Below are positions 1 through 11,027 of a DNA stretch of 64,000 nucleotides, piece by piece (within the stretch, counting starts at the first letter, position 1; each line of letters opens with the position of its first letter). The notes under the pieces were generated by a model that did not search any database, was not told the DNA's origin, and saw nothing but the letters and a program-made list of their open reading frames with translations. The stretch is taken from contig NSIV01000002.1 of the NCBI GenBank assembly GCA_002633085.1, forward strand, positions 231,602-295,601, written 5' to 3'. The position numbers were made by a program, and so were the translations under genes. The stretch is from Curvibacter sp. PD_MW3. Its GTDB lineage: Bacteria; Pseudomonadota; Gammaproteobacteria; Burkholderiales; Burkholderiaceae_C.

Positions 1-32
1 TCCTCGGCCAGCTTTATCAGGGTCTGGTCTTA

Positions 33-67
33 AGCCCGCAGGTGCTCCTTTCCTGCGGGCTTTTTTA
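33..67 (+). terminator. Rho-independent terminator of an upstream gene outside the window
   Basis: AGCCCGCAGG / CCTGCGGGCT 10-bp perfect stem with 9-nt loop followed by TTTTTTA. Confidence 0.85.
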
Positions 68-93
68 TTGGGCAGCGCGCCAGTGCAACGGGC

Positions 94-468
94 TCAGCGG
101 CGCCAGCCGTCGCCGCGCCCACCTTCCCAACGGCCTTCGCGCCCATGCTCGAAGCGCTCACCCCCGCGCCCGCCATAGGCGTAACCGCGGTCCCAGCCAT
201 GGTGGTGGCGCCAGCCGGGTGGCGGGCCGTAGTACACCGGGGCCGGCGGCATGTAGACCACCGGGCGCGGTGGCGGCATGTAAACCACGGGCGGGTAGGC
301 CACCACCGGCGGTGCACTGGCCGCACCCACGTACACGCCGGGCGAGCCCACGCCGATGGACCAGTAAATGTTGTCGCCGTGCGCGTGCGCCGCGCCGCTG
401 GCACCCAGTGTCAGCGCAGCGGCGCATGCCAACGCGGCAAGGGTTTTGACGGACGTTTTGGCTTTCAT
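94..468 (-). CDS. Small secreted Pro/Gly/Tyr-rich hypothetical protein
   Basis: Signal peptide MKAKTSVKTLAALACAAALTLGASGAAHAHG; low-complexity YMPPPRPVVYMPPAPVYYGPPPGW. Confidence 0.7.
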   Translation of the reverse strand: MKAKTSVKTLAALACAAALTLGASGAAHAHGDNIYWSIGVGSPGVYVGAASAPPVVAYPPVVYMPPPRPVVYMPPAPVYYGPPPGWRHHHGWDRGYAYGGRGGERFEHGREGRWEGGRGDGWRR

Positions 469-611
469 CGCATTTCCTTTGTCGGGGCAAAAAACACAGG
501 CCCCGTACCCGTCAACGCGCAGCGCCAAACAGCGACGACGTCGAATCTGTGAAGAACGTCGCCAAAAGTAACAAGCCCGGCCACCGCCGGGCTGCAGCTA
601 CAGCCGGGGCA

Positions 612-1361
612 TCAGCGCGCCAGGTAACCGCCGTCCACCGGGTAGTAGGAGCCGGTGACAAACGATGCCCGGTCCGAACTCAGCCAGGCCACCAGCTCGG
701 CCACCTCTTCCGACCGGCCCAGGCGGCCGATGGGGTGCGCCGCCACCAGCATGGCGTTCACCGCCGTGTTTTCCTCCAGCGCGCCGATCATGGGCGTGTG
801 GATGAAACCCGGCCCCACCGCATTCACCCGGATGCCCTGCGTGCCGTAGTCCAACGCGGCGGTCTGGGTCAGCCCCAGCACGCCGTGCTTGGCGGCCGTG
901 TAAGCCGGCGAGCCGGAAAAACCGACCGCCCCCAGGATGGACGCCACGTTAACGATGGCGCCGCCCCCGGTCTTGAGCATGGCGGCGGTCTGGTACTTCA
1001 TGCCGTAGAACACGCCTGACAGGTTGATGTTGATCACCTGAGCCCAGCCGTCGAGCGGGTAGTCGGCCAGCGGCGCCTGCGGGCCGCCAATGCCGGCGTT
1101 GTTGCAAGCCATGTCCAGCCGGCCGTAGTGCGCCACCGCCTTGGCCACCAGCGCCTCGTTCTCGGCCGGCTGGCCCACGTCCGCCCGGACGAAGAGAGCA
1201 TCGCCGCCGGCCTTGCGCACCAGCGCCACGGTTTCCTCGCCGCCGGCCGCATTCACGTCCGACACCACCACCTTGGCGCCCTCGCGCGCCCACACCAGCG
1301 CAATCGCGCGGCCAATGCCCGACGACGCGCCCGTGACCAGCCCCACCTTGTTCTTCAACAT
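612..1361 (-). CDS. SDR family oxidoreductase
   Basis: GASSGIGRAIA, NNAG, YTAAK motifs; start at MLKNKVGLVTG. Confidence 0.9.
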   Translation of the reverse strand: MLKNKVGLVTGASSGIGRAIALVWAREGAKVVVSDVNAAGGEETVALVRKAGGDALFVRADVGQPAENEALVAKAVAHYGRLDMACNNAGIGGPQAPLADYPLDGWAQVININLSGVFYGMKYQTAAMLKTGGGAIVNVASILGAVGFSGSPAYTAAKHGVLGLTQTAALDYGTQGIRVNAVGPGFIHTPMIGALEENTAVNAMLVAAHPIGRLGRSEEVAELVAWLSSDRASFVTGSYYPVDGGYLAR

Positions 1362-1521
1362 GACATCCTCCTTTGACTGAACCAAGAACCTCAAAGTCAT
1401 CTTAGTGCCGCCAACTTGACCGCCGTGTGACATGGCACAAGCTTTTCGCCCCGGGACCGCAGGGGGGACGGCTATGAGCGGCCACGGGCGCAAGTCCAGG
1501 CGCCGGGTCTAAAATCGTCCA

Positions 1522-3585
<2,064 letters not shown>

Positions 3586-3611
3586 ATCTCAACACATCAG
3601 GGAGAAGTCAG

Positions 3612-5456
3612 GTGGAATATAAATTCTTTGAAATTGAAAACTTCCGAGGAATCCAAAAACTCCGGCTTGACCTTGATGCAACCCCAAAATCACGATGCTA
3701 CGCCCTGGTAGGACTTAACGAGTCTGGGAAAACCACAGTACTGGAAGCAATAAATCATTTCTCGTACAAGAACGAAACGCTTGACCCACTTCAGATCCCT
3801 GGCTACTCGATCAAGGATCTGCACACCCTAATACCAATCGCGCAACGAGCGAACTTCAACGGCAGCATTAAGTGCCGCCTGGGTCTCGAACTTGACGACT
3901 CGGACGTCTCTGAAATCAGCAAGTTCCTCGTCAAAGAACGCAAGTTCAAGTCCGCCGAGATCGGCAAAGAACTAACGATCGAACACACCCTTGTGTTTAA
4001 GGACTCTAAGAATGTGCCCTCCCTGAACCGCATCATGTGGATATGGACGAAGAAAGGATTGCGGCACGGGAAACGGAAATTTGAATACGTCTCAGGTGAT
4101 GATTGGGTAGAGCTTGCCAAGTTCACTCGCAAGCTAGTTCCGAGCATCCTGTATTTCCCAACTTTCTTATTTGACTTTCCCGACAAGATCTACCTCGAAG
4201 ACGGTGAAGGAGTCGATGAAAAATCGAAGTTCTATCGTCAGGTACTTCAAGATATTCTCGACGCAACAAACACAGGCGCCGACCTGAAGACCCACGTTCT
4301 AGACAGAGCGAAGTCCGGCGATCCTGGGGACAAGAAGAACCTTGACAGCCTGCTGCTTGAGATGGGCCGTAATGTCACGCAGACAGTCTTTGCTGCGTGG
4401 ACGAAGACTTTCAAAACCTCCATATCACAAAGGAATGTTCGATTTATCTTCGACATTGATTCAGGTGGTCGAGTCTACATACAGCTTTTGCTCGAGGACC
4501 TAGATGGTTTCTATCTGCTGAACGAGCGATCACTTGGCTTCCGTTGGTTCTTTGTCTTCCTTCTCTTTACCCACTATCGAGGCTTTCGACAGGGCTCAAG
4601 CAAGAACGTTCTTTTTCTCCTCGATGAACCCGCCTCGAATTTGCATGCATCCGCGCAAGCGCAGCTCCTAAATTCGTTTGATGTAATCAGTCAGCGATGC
4701 ATGATTCTCTACACGACTCACAGCCACCACATGATTGATCCACGCCATCTCGACGCAACATATGTGGTGAGAAATGAAGGATTAGCGTACGACTCGACAG
4801 ACGACGGCTACAGTGCCAAGCGAACCAACATAACTGCCGCCAGATACCGAAAATTTGCAGCCACTCATCCTGATCAGACCAACTATTACAAACCTGTACT
4901 CGACGTTCTCGACTATCAGCCAAGCCATCTTGAAATGGTGCCGCAAGTCGTCATGATCGAAGGAAAAACCGACTTCTATTTGCTCAAATACTTCAGCGAT
5001 GTCGTCCTAGAAACATCATCAGCCAAGAAAAGGAATTTTCTACCTGGCACTGGCGCCGGCAATCTTGATCAGTCTATTCGCCTATATCTTGGTTGGGGAA
5101 GAGAGTTCATTGCCCTTCTCGATGGCGACAATGAAGGCAAAAAACAAAAGGGTCGCTATGACGAAGAATTTGGATTGCTTTGTTCGTCACGAACATTTAC
5201 TCTGGACGATGCGTCGTCCACATGGAAAGGTAAAGCGCTTGAGTCGTTAGTTTCAACAGATGACCGCGTACTTATACAAAAGCATTCGTATCCAGACACA
5301 ACGAAGTATCAAAAGAACCATTTTCACAGAGCGATTCAGGAGGCATTAATGAATCGCTATGTAATTCCAATTTCCCAAGATACTTGCGCTAACTTTGTCC
5401 AGCTTTTTCAGTTTATCGATTCGAAGCTAGCAGAGTTCTCCCAAAAATCGTCATGA
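3612..5456 (+). CDS. OLD-family-like ATP-dependent nuclease (AAA/ABC ATPase plus TOPRIM-like region)
   Basis: Walker A GLNESGKTT, signature-like LNERSLGFRW, Walker B NVLFLLDEP, TTHSHHMID, TOPRIM-like VVMIEGKTDFYLL and LLDGDNEG; GTG start preceded by GGGAGAA; AT-richer than neighbours. Confidence 0.8.
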   Translation: MEYKFFEIENFRGIQKLRLDLDATPKSRCYALVGLNESGKTTVLEAINHFSYKNETLDPLQIPGYSIKDLHTLIPIAQRANFNGSIKCRLGLELDDSDVSEISKFLVKERKFKSAEIGKELTIEHTLVFKDSKNVPSLNRIMWIWTKKGLRHGKRKFEYVSGDDWVELAKFTRKLVPSILYFPTFLFDFPDKIYLEDGEGVDEKSKFYRQVLQDILDATNTGADLKTHVLDRAKSGDPGDKKNLDSLLLEMGRNVTQTVFAAWTKTFKTSISQRNVRFIFDIDSGGRVYIQLLLEDLDGFYLLNERSLGFRWFFVFLLFTHYRGFRQGSSKNVLFLLDEPASNLHASAQAQLLNSFDVISQRCMILYTTHSHHMIDPRHLDATYVVRNEGLAYDSTDDGYSAKRTNITAARYRKFAATHPDQTNYYKPVLDVLDYQPSHLEMVPQVVMIEGKTDFYLLKYFSDVVLETSSAKKRNFLPGTGAGNLDQSIRLYLGWGREFIALLDGDNEGKKQKGRYDEEFGLLCSSRTFTLDDASSTWKGKALESLVSTDDRVLIQKHSYPDTTKYQKNHFHRAIQEALMNRYVIPISQDTCANFVQLFQFIDSKLAEFSQKSS

Positions 5457-5734
5457 AAGCCACCTGGAACAACACCGTCATCGCCGAGAGTGACGACACC
5501 GTGCTGGTGGAAGGCAACCACTACTTCCCCGAGCACACGCTCAAGCGCGAGTACGTCACCTTCAGCAACCACAAGACCACCTGCCCCTGGAAGGGCGAGG
5601 CGCATTACTACTCGCTCATGGTCAACGGCGACATGCTGCCCGACGCCGTGTGGTTCTACCCCGAGCCCAACCCCGAGGCCCATCTCATCCAGGGCCGCGT
5701 GGCTTTCTGGAAGGGCGTGAAGATCGAAGAGTGA
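5453..5734 (+). CDS. DUF427 domain-containing protein
   Basis: 93 aa, KTTCPWKGEAHYYSLMVNG...DAVWFYPEP typical of DUF427; start overlaps upstream stop as ATGA. Confidence 0.85.
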   Translation: MKATWNNTVIAESDDTVLVEGNHYFPEHTLKREYVTFSNHKTTCPWKGEAHYYSLMVNGDMLPDAVWFYPEPNPEAHLIQGRVAFWKGVKIEE

Positions 5735-5782
5735 GGCCTTCCCGACTCGCCGTATGATGCCCCTCATCAAGGGAGTCGACGA

Positions 5783-6589
5783 ATGAGTGCCATCATCTCT
5801 TCTCAGGAAAGCCGTGTCGCAGTCCTCGTTGACTGTGACAACACAACACCAGAAATCCTCGAATTCGCTTTGCGCGTCGTAGCAAAGTACGGTCGCGTTG
5901 TGCTCCGACGTGGCTATGGCAACCACAGCACGCTGGCCAACAAATGGCAGGAAGCATTGGTTCGTCTGGCTTTTACTCCCTGCCTTCAATATCAGTACGC
6001 CGCTGGAAAGAACACGGCAGACATCGCCCTCGCTCTGGACGCCATGGAGGCAATGTTCGACAACCGTGCCGACAGCTTTTGCCTCGTCACGAGTGACTCG
6101 GATTTCGCCTACCTTTGCCGCAAGCTGCGTGAACGCGGCGCAACCGTAAGCATTGTTGGCGAGGGCAAGACACCCGACGCATTGCGCAACGCCAGCGATC
6201 AGTTCTACGAATGGACACCAACTGAGACAGCGTCTGAGCCGGGAGAACAGGGCGATCCAAAATTGATGGCCGCCAAGCTGGAGCAGGCTAAGGAACCGCA
6301 ACAGAAGCCCGGCGTAAAACGGCGACCCAAGTTCGTCATTGAGGCGGTCACGCTTCTGACGAGCGACACATCCGAAGGAAAAGTGAGTCTTGGACATCTG
6401 GGCCAATACTTGAAACGTATGGATCCCGGCTTCTCACCCAATACCTATGGCCACTCGGGCTTGCTCAACATGATCAAGACCTACGACCTTCTTACCTTGA
6501 AGCAGGAACAGGGTGGACATTGGTCGGTCGGTCTCAAAGCCAAGGCAGACGGGATGGACAGCGTCGAGAGTGTTGCCGCATCAGCATGA
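5783..6589 (+). CDS. NYN-domain (LabA/DUF88-like) protein with C-terminal OST-HTH/LOTUS-like region
   Basis: VAVLVDCDNTTPE, KNTADIALALDAM, SFCLVTSDSDFAYLCRKLRERG; C-terminal winged-helix-like VSLGHLGQYLKRMDPGFSPNTYGHSGLLNMI. Confidence 0.85.
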   Translation: MSAIISSQESRVAVLVDCDNTTPEILEFALRVVAKYGRVVLRRGYGNHSTLANKWQEALVRLAFTPCLQYQYAAGKNTADIALALDAMEAMFDNRADSFCLVTSDSDFAYLCRKLRERGATVSIVGEGKTPDALRNASDQFYEWTPTETASEPGEQGDPKLMAAKLEQAKEPQQKPGVKRRPKFVIEAVTLLTSDTSEGKVSLGHLGQYLKRMDPGFSPNTYGHSGLLNMIKTYDLLTLKQEQGGHWSVGLKAKADGMDSVESVAASA

Positions 6590-6686
6590 CGCTCGCGTGA
6601 GCCGAAAAGGCGTCCAGGAGCGCATCTCCGGAACTGTGAAGCCAGCCCTTCGGCAGCAGCATGAGGCTGTGCTCTAAAGTGTCGCC

Positions 6687-7013
6687 ATGCCCCGCCGCAA
6701 GCACCACCACGTCTACGTCATCGAGCTCTCGCCCGACGTGCTGTTCGAGCCCAAGTTCCGCAAGCGCAACCCGGACTACGTGGAAGGCAAGCCCTGCGTG
6801 TACGTGGGCATGACGGGGCTGGACCCGGACGTGCGCTTTGACAAGCACAAGGCCGGCATCCAGGCCAACAGCTATGTCACCAAGTACGGCCTGCGCCTGC
6901 TGCCAGACCTGTACGAGGGCTTCAACCCCATGAGCTACAAGGATGCGCAGGAACGCGAGGTGGAAGTGGGCATCGACCTGCGTTCGGCCGGCTTTGGCGT
7001 CTGGCAGGCCTGA
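6687..7013 (+). CDS. GIY-YIG-like small protein
   Basis: HHVYVIEL...PCVYVGMTGLDPDVRFDKHKAG resembles GIY-YIG core. Confidence 0.6.
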   Translation: MPRRKHHHVYVIELSPDVLFEPKFRKRNPDYVEGKPCVYVGMTGLDPDVRFDKHKAGIQANSYVTKYGLRLLPDLYEGFNPMSYKDAQEREVEVGIDLRSAGFGVWQA

Positions 7014-7089
7014 GTTAACGCTATGCATGCTTATGAGCGTGCTCAATGTCGCATAAACTCACGGTTGCTTCTGCGTCTTCTTCTCCTTC

Positions 7090-8259
7090 GTGCAACTCGA
7101 TCCCACCACCCTGATATTCATCAATATCGCCGACCTGTTGGCGATGTCACTGGCCTTGCCCCTGGTCATGGGGCTCAATCTGAGCCGCGCTGCCAGCCAT
7201 GTTCGCACCTCACTCATGCTCAAGGCCGGGGCCTGGGTGCTGTTGGCGCTCACCACACGCCTGGCGGGGCAGTGGTCCGAACCGGTGCTGGCCACGCTGG
7301 CCCTTGCACTGATGTCGCTGAGCCATGTGCTGATCTTTCGTGCCTTGAGCCTGTGGCTGGGGCCGCGCCCCATGGGCCGGCTGCTGGTGGTGCTGGCCGT
7401 GGTCACGCCGATCGGCTTTGCGCTGAGCTTTCACAACTACCCGGTGCGCGTGGGCTGGATCAGCCTGACGCTGACCGGGCAGTTGTTGATCCAGGCACGG
7501 GCAACGCTGCTGCCCGCGTCCGACAGCCATAGCCGCGGCGGCTGGCGCTACCTGCTGTTCGGCTGCCTGTTCATGATGGCTGTGCTGATGTTCTTCCGCG
7601 GCGTCTTTGGTGCTTTTCTCCCGGAGCTCAGCCCGAACTTCACCACCCCGTCGCCCATCATCGTGCTGACGCTGGTAGCGGCCAATGTCGCACTGGTGCT
7701 GGGCAATATCGCCTTGCTGGCGGCCTGGCGCGAGGAAGCCCAGCAGCAGTTGCGCACGCTGGTGGTCACAGACACGCTCACGGGCCTGCTCAACCGCAAC
7801 GGCTGGGCCGAACAGGCAAGCCAGGCGCTGCGTTACGCGCAACGCCACGGGTTTCCGCTCTCGCTGCTGATGTTCGACCTGGACCACTTCAAACGCATCA
7901 ACGACACCCACGGCCATGAAACCGGCGATGTGGCACTGGCGTTTTTTGGCAACCTGCTCAGGAACAGCCTGCGCGCGGGCGACGTGAACGCCCGCCTGGG
8001 CGGTGAAGAGTTTTGCGTGCTGCTGGTGCACGCCGACACGGCGGCGGCGCAGGCTTTCGACCAGCGCCTGCGCGCCGAACTGGCCCAATCCGCGCCGCAG
8101 GCCATTCCCTGCACCATCGACTTCAGCACCGGCCACGCCCTGTTCAGCGGCAAGGGCGAGACGCTGGAGTCACTCATGGCCCGTGCCGACACGGCGCTCT
8201 ACCGCGCCAAGAACGCGGGCCGCGGCCAACTGGTCACAGCCGAAACGCCGGCGGGCTGA
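7090..8259 (+). CDS. Membrane GGDEF diguanylate cyclase (copy 1)
   Basis: N-terminal TM helices; DTLTGLLNRNG, FDLDHFKRINDTHGHETGD, RAGDVNARLGGEEF (GGEEF with RxxD I-site); GTG start. Confidence 0.92.
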   Translation: MQLDPTTLIFINIADLLAMSLALPLVMGLNLSRAASHVRTSLMLKAGAWVLLALTTRLAGQWSEPVLATLALALMSLSHVLIFRALSLWLGPRPMGRLLVVLAVVTPIGFALSFHNYPVRVGWISLTLTGQLLIQARATLLPASDSHSRGGWRYLLFGCLFMMAVLMFFRGVFGAFLPELSPNFTTPSPIIVLTLVAANVALVLGNIALLAAWREEAQQQLRTLVVTDTLTGLLNRNGWAEQASQALRYAQRHGFPLSLLMFDLDHFKRINDTHGHETGDVALAFFGNLLRNSLRAGDVNARLGGEEFCVLLVHADTAAAQAFDQRLRAELAQSAPQAIPCTIDFSTGHALFSGKGETLESLMARADTALYRAKNAGRGQLVTAETPAG

Positions 8260-8262
8260 CGC

Positions 8263-8496
8263 ATGAGCGCCCTCACCCTGACCCCGGTGAACCCTGATGT
8301 GTACAGCGTGCACATGCCCGACGGTGCGCACGTGGGTTACCTCAAGCGCATTGGTGCAGTGTGGAAGTTCAAGGCCGTTGGCTACGACGCGGCGGGCCAG
8401 ATCGTGCCCGGCGGCGGGCCGCTGACGGACGGGCACAACACGGCGTTGGCCACGCCGGACGCCGCAGCGCTCAGCACCCGGCTGGGCGTGCGCTGA
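8263..8496 (+). CDS. Hypothetical protein between GGDEF paralogs
   Basis: 78-codon ORF immediately downstream of GGDEF copy 1 (3 nt gap). Confidence 0.55.
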   Translation: MSALTLTPVNPDVYSVHMPDGAHVGYLKRIGAVWKFKAVGYDAAGQIVPGGGPLTDGHNTALATPDAAALSTRLGVR

Positions 8497-8562
8497 ACCG
8501 GCGCACACACCGGCGGCAAGTACACTAGACAACAGCCTGCGCCTTACGGGGCCCCGCCTGCC

Positions 8563-9735
8563 GTGCAGATCGATCCCACTTCGCTCATCATCGTCAACGT
8601 TGCCAACCTGCTGGTCATGGCCACGGCGCTGCCGTTCATCATGGGCCAAGGCCTGAGCCCGGCGGCCAGCCATGCGCGGCACTCGCTGTTCCTCAATGCC
8701 GCGGCCTGGATCTGCCTGCTGGCTTCCAGCCTCTGGTACGGGCAGGCACCCGACCTCATTCTTTCCACCTTGGCCATGGCCTTCATCTGCGCCAGCGAAT
8801 GGATGGTGTACCGCGCGCTGGAAGGCTGGCTGGGCCCACGCCCGCTGCGCAGCCTGCTGCGCGTTCTGGTGTGGATCATGCCGGTGGGTTATGCCTTGAG
8901 TTTCTCCAGCTACCCGGTGCGCGTGGGCTGGGCCAACCTGGTGCTGGCGGCGCAGCTGCTCATTGTGGCGCGCGCCTGCCTCTACCCCAGCAGCCGCGAC
9001 TTCGGCCGCCGCGCCTGGCGCTACCCGCTGTTCGGCTGCCTGGCGGTGATGGCGGGCTTCACCGCGGCGCGCGGCATCCTGGGGGCGTGGTTCACCGAGC
9101 TGTACCCCTTCTTCCGTGCGCCCACGCCGGTGAACATTGCGGCGCTGATCGGTGCCAACACGTCACTGGTGCTGGGCACAATTGCCATCCTGGCCGCCTG
9201 GCGCGAGGAGGCCGAGCGCCAACTGCACAAGCTGGCCAGCACCGACACGCTGACCGGCCTGTTCAACCGCCACGGCTGGACGATGCAGACGCGCCACCCG
9301 CTGCGCCAGGCGCAGCGCCACGGGCACCCGCTGTCGCTGCTGATGCTGGACGTGGACCACTTCAAGCGCATCAACGACACGCACGGCCACGAGACCGGCG
9401 ACGCAGCGCTGCAGTTCATCGGCCAGCTGCTGCAGCGCTGCCAGCGCGCGGGCGACGTGAGCGCGCGCGTGGGCGGCGAGGAGTTCTGCGTGCTGCTGCC
9501 CTACACCGACGCCACCGCGGCGCAGGCCTTCGACGCGCGGCTGCGCGCCGAGCTGATGGCCAGCGCAAGTGCTGCCGGCCTGCCCTGCGCGCTGGACTTC
9601 AGCTGCGGCCACGCGTTGTACCGCACCGCGGGCGAGACGCTGGAGTCGCTGATGGCACGTGCCGACGCCGCGCTGTACCGCGCCAAGAACAGCGGCCGCG
9701 GCCGGTTGGTGCTGTACGAGCCGCTGGCCGGCTGA
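8563..9735 (+). CDS. Membrane GGDEF diguanylate cyclase (copy 2)
   Basis: Full-length paralog of 7090..8259; RAGDVSARVGGEEF; GTG start. Confidence 0.92.
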   Translation: MQIDPTSLIIVNVANLLVMATALPFIMGQGLSPAASHARHSLFLNAAAWICLLASSLWYGQAPDLILSTLAMAFICASEWMVYRALEGWLGPRPLRSLLRVLVWIMPVGYALSFSSYPVRVGWANLVLAAQLLIVARACLYPSSRDFGRRAWRYPLFGCLAVMAGFTAARGILGAWFTELYPFFRAPTPVNIAALIGANTSLVLGTIAILAAWREEAERQLHKLASTDTLTGLFNRHGWTMQTRHPLRQAQRHGHPLSLLMLDVDHFKRINDTHGHETGDAALQFIGQLLQRCQRAGDVSARVGGEEFCVLLPYTDATAAQAFDARLRAELMASASAAGLPCALDFSCGHALYRTAGETLESLMARADAALYRAKNSGRGRLVLYEPLAG

Positions 9736-9890
9736 AACAGGCGCTGGGCATTTCATCGTGGGGGCGGCGCGCCATGCTGCGTGCTGCGGCGATGCCGCCG
9801 GGCTGTGCATCAGAAGATGCCGCCCAGCCTGTTTGACGCCCCTGACACCTTGGAACAGAATGAAAACCTGAAGACAGGGAGGGCTCGGCA

Positions 9891-10607
9891 ATGACAATCA
9901 AGAAGCGTGGCCTTGATGGTATGCGCCGGCGCGACGTCCTGGCGCTGACGCAAGGGCTCATCGGTGCCGTGTCGCTGGGGGCCTGCTTCGGCGCCACGCC
10001 CAGCCATGCCGCACCCATCACCTTCACTGAGGCGTCATGTGGAGACAAGAGTCTGGCGAACCAGAAGATACTGGTTGCCTACGCCAGCAAGTACGGCTCG
10101 ACCGGCGGCGTGGCCGAAGCGATCGGGCAGGCGCTGTGCCGCAAGGGGGCGACGGTGGACATTCTCCTAATGAAAAATGTCACGGATCTGAGCGCCTACC
10201 AGGGGGTGGTCGTGGGCAGCCCTGTTTACATGGGCAAGTGGCTGCCGGAAGCGGTGGATTTCATGAAGAGCCATGCCGAGGTGTTGCGCCGGATCCCCCT
10301 GGCTTGTTTTCTGGTGTGCATGACCCTGCACGAGCCAACCCCGGAGAACATGGCCAAGGCACTGGCCTATCTAGACCCGGTGCTGAAGGCGGTGCCGGAC
10401 ATCAAGCCGGTAGGCCTGGGCGCTTTTGCAGGGGCGCTTGACTACAGCCATCTTTCCTGGGCCACGAAGCAAATCATGAAGTCCAAAGGGTCACCGGAAG
10501 GCGATTTCCGCGACTGGAAGGCCATCCGCGCCTGGGCCGAGGCGTCAGCGCTTGCCAACCCCGTTCGCCTAGGTGCAGCCGCGTCGCACTGGCGGCATGG
10601 CGCGTGA
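9891..10607 (+). CDS. Exported flavodoxin-domain protein
   Basis: MRRRDVLALTQGLIGAVSLGACFGATPSHA leader (twin-Arg and lipobox-like); ILVAYASKYGSTGGVAEAIG and VVVGSPVYMGKW flavodoxin motifs. Confidence 0.75.
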   Translation: MTIKKRGLDGMRRRDVLALTQGLIGAVSLGACFGATPSHAAPITFTEASCGDKSLANQKILVAYASKYGSTGGVAEAIGQALCRKGATVDILLMKNVTDLSAYQGVVVGSPVYMGKWLPEAVDFMKSHAEVLRRIPLACFLVCMTLHEPTPENMAKALAYLDPVLKAVPDIKPVGLGAFAGALDYSHLSWATKQIMKSKGSPEGDFRDWKAIRAWAEASALANPVRLGAAASHWRHGA

Positions 10608-10727
10608 AAAAGTCAGGCCGCAACGCGCCGCCTGCCTGACAATCGGAGCGGGGGCCGATGCTGCGCAAGCCGCAAAGACCGGCCCATTTTCTTGAGAACC
10701 CAACACCCTTTTATTCAGAGCCACACC

Positions 10728-10976
10728 ATGAAAAAACTCAACGTCACCATCAATCTTCAGCTGTCCGTGCCGGACGACTGGGAGCTGGTTGAAACTTCCG
10801 AAGGCACGCCGGTGGTGAAGATGCCCAACGGCGTGTTCATGGACCTGGCCATTGAGCCGCTGTTTGCCAGCGACCCCGAGGAAACCTGGAGCAGCACCGA
10901 AGAGGACGATGTGCTCAACGACATCCTGGACATGGTGGAGAGCGAAGAAGTCGTTTACGAGTTCGTCACTCACTAA
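10728..10976 (+). CDS. Small acidic hypothetical protein
   Basis: MKKLNVTINLQLSVPDDWELV..., coding-like composition. Confidence 0.6.
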   Translation: MKKLNVTINLQLSVPDDWELVETSEGTPVVKMPNGVFMDLAIEPLFASDPEETWSSTEEDDVLNDILDMVESEEVVYEFVTH

Positions 10977-11027
10977 CCGTGTTGCCTGCTGCCTGCTGCG
11001 GCAGGCACCGAAGTCTCAACCCGCGGT

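Noticed and set aside
1-33. Possible 3' end of an upstream + strand gene (TAA at 31-33)
   Set aside because: The terminator right after supports a gene end, but about 10 codons are too few to identify the frame or family.
3600-7020. Integrative element or IS boundaries around the OLD-like gene
   Set aside because: No integrase, transposase, tRNA target, terminal inverted repeats or flanking direct repeats could be seen; only composition suggests acquisition.
10661-10700. Possible fifth copy of the 60-nt repeat (CGCAAAGACCGGCCCATTTTCTTGAG)
   Set aside because: Only the 3' tail is similar and it is too degenerate to call by eye.
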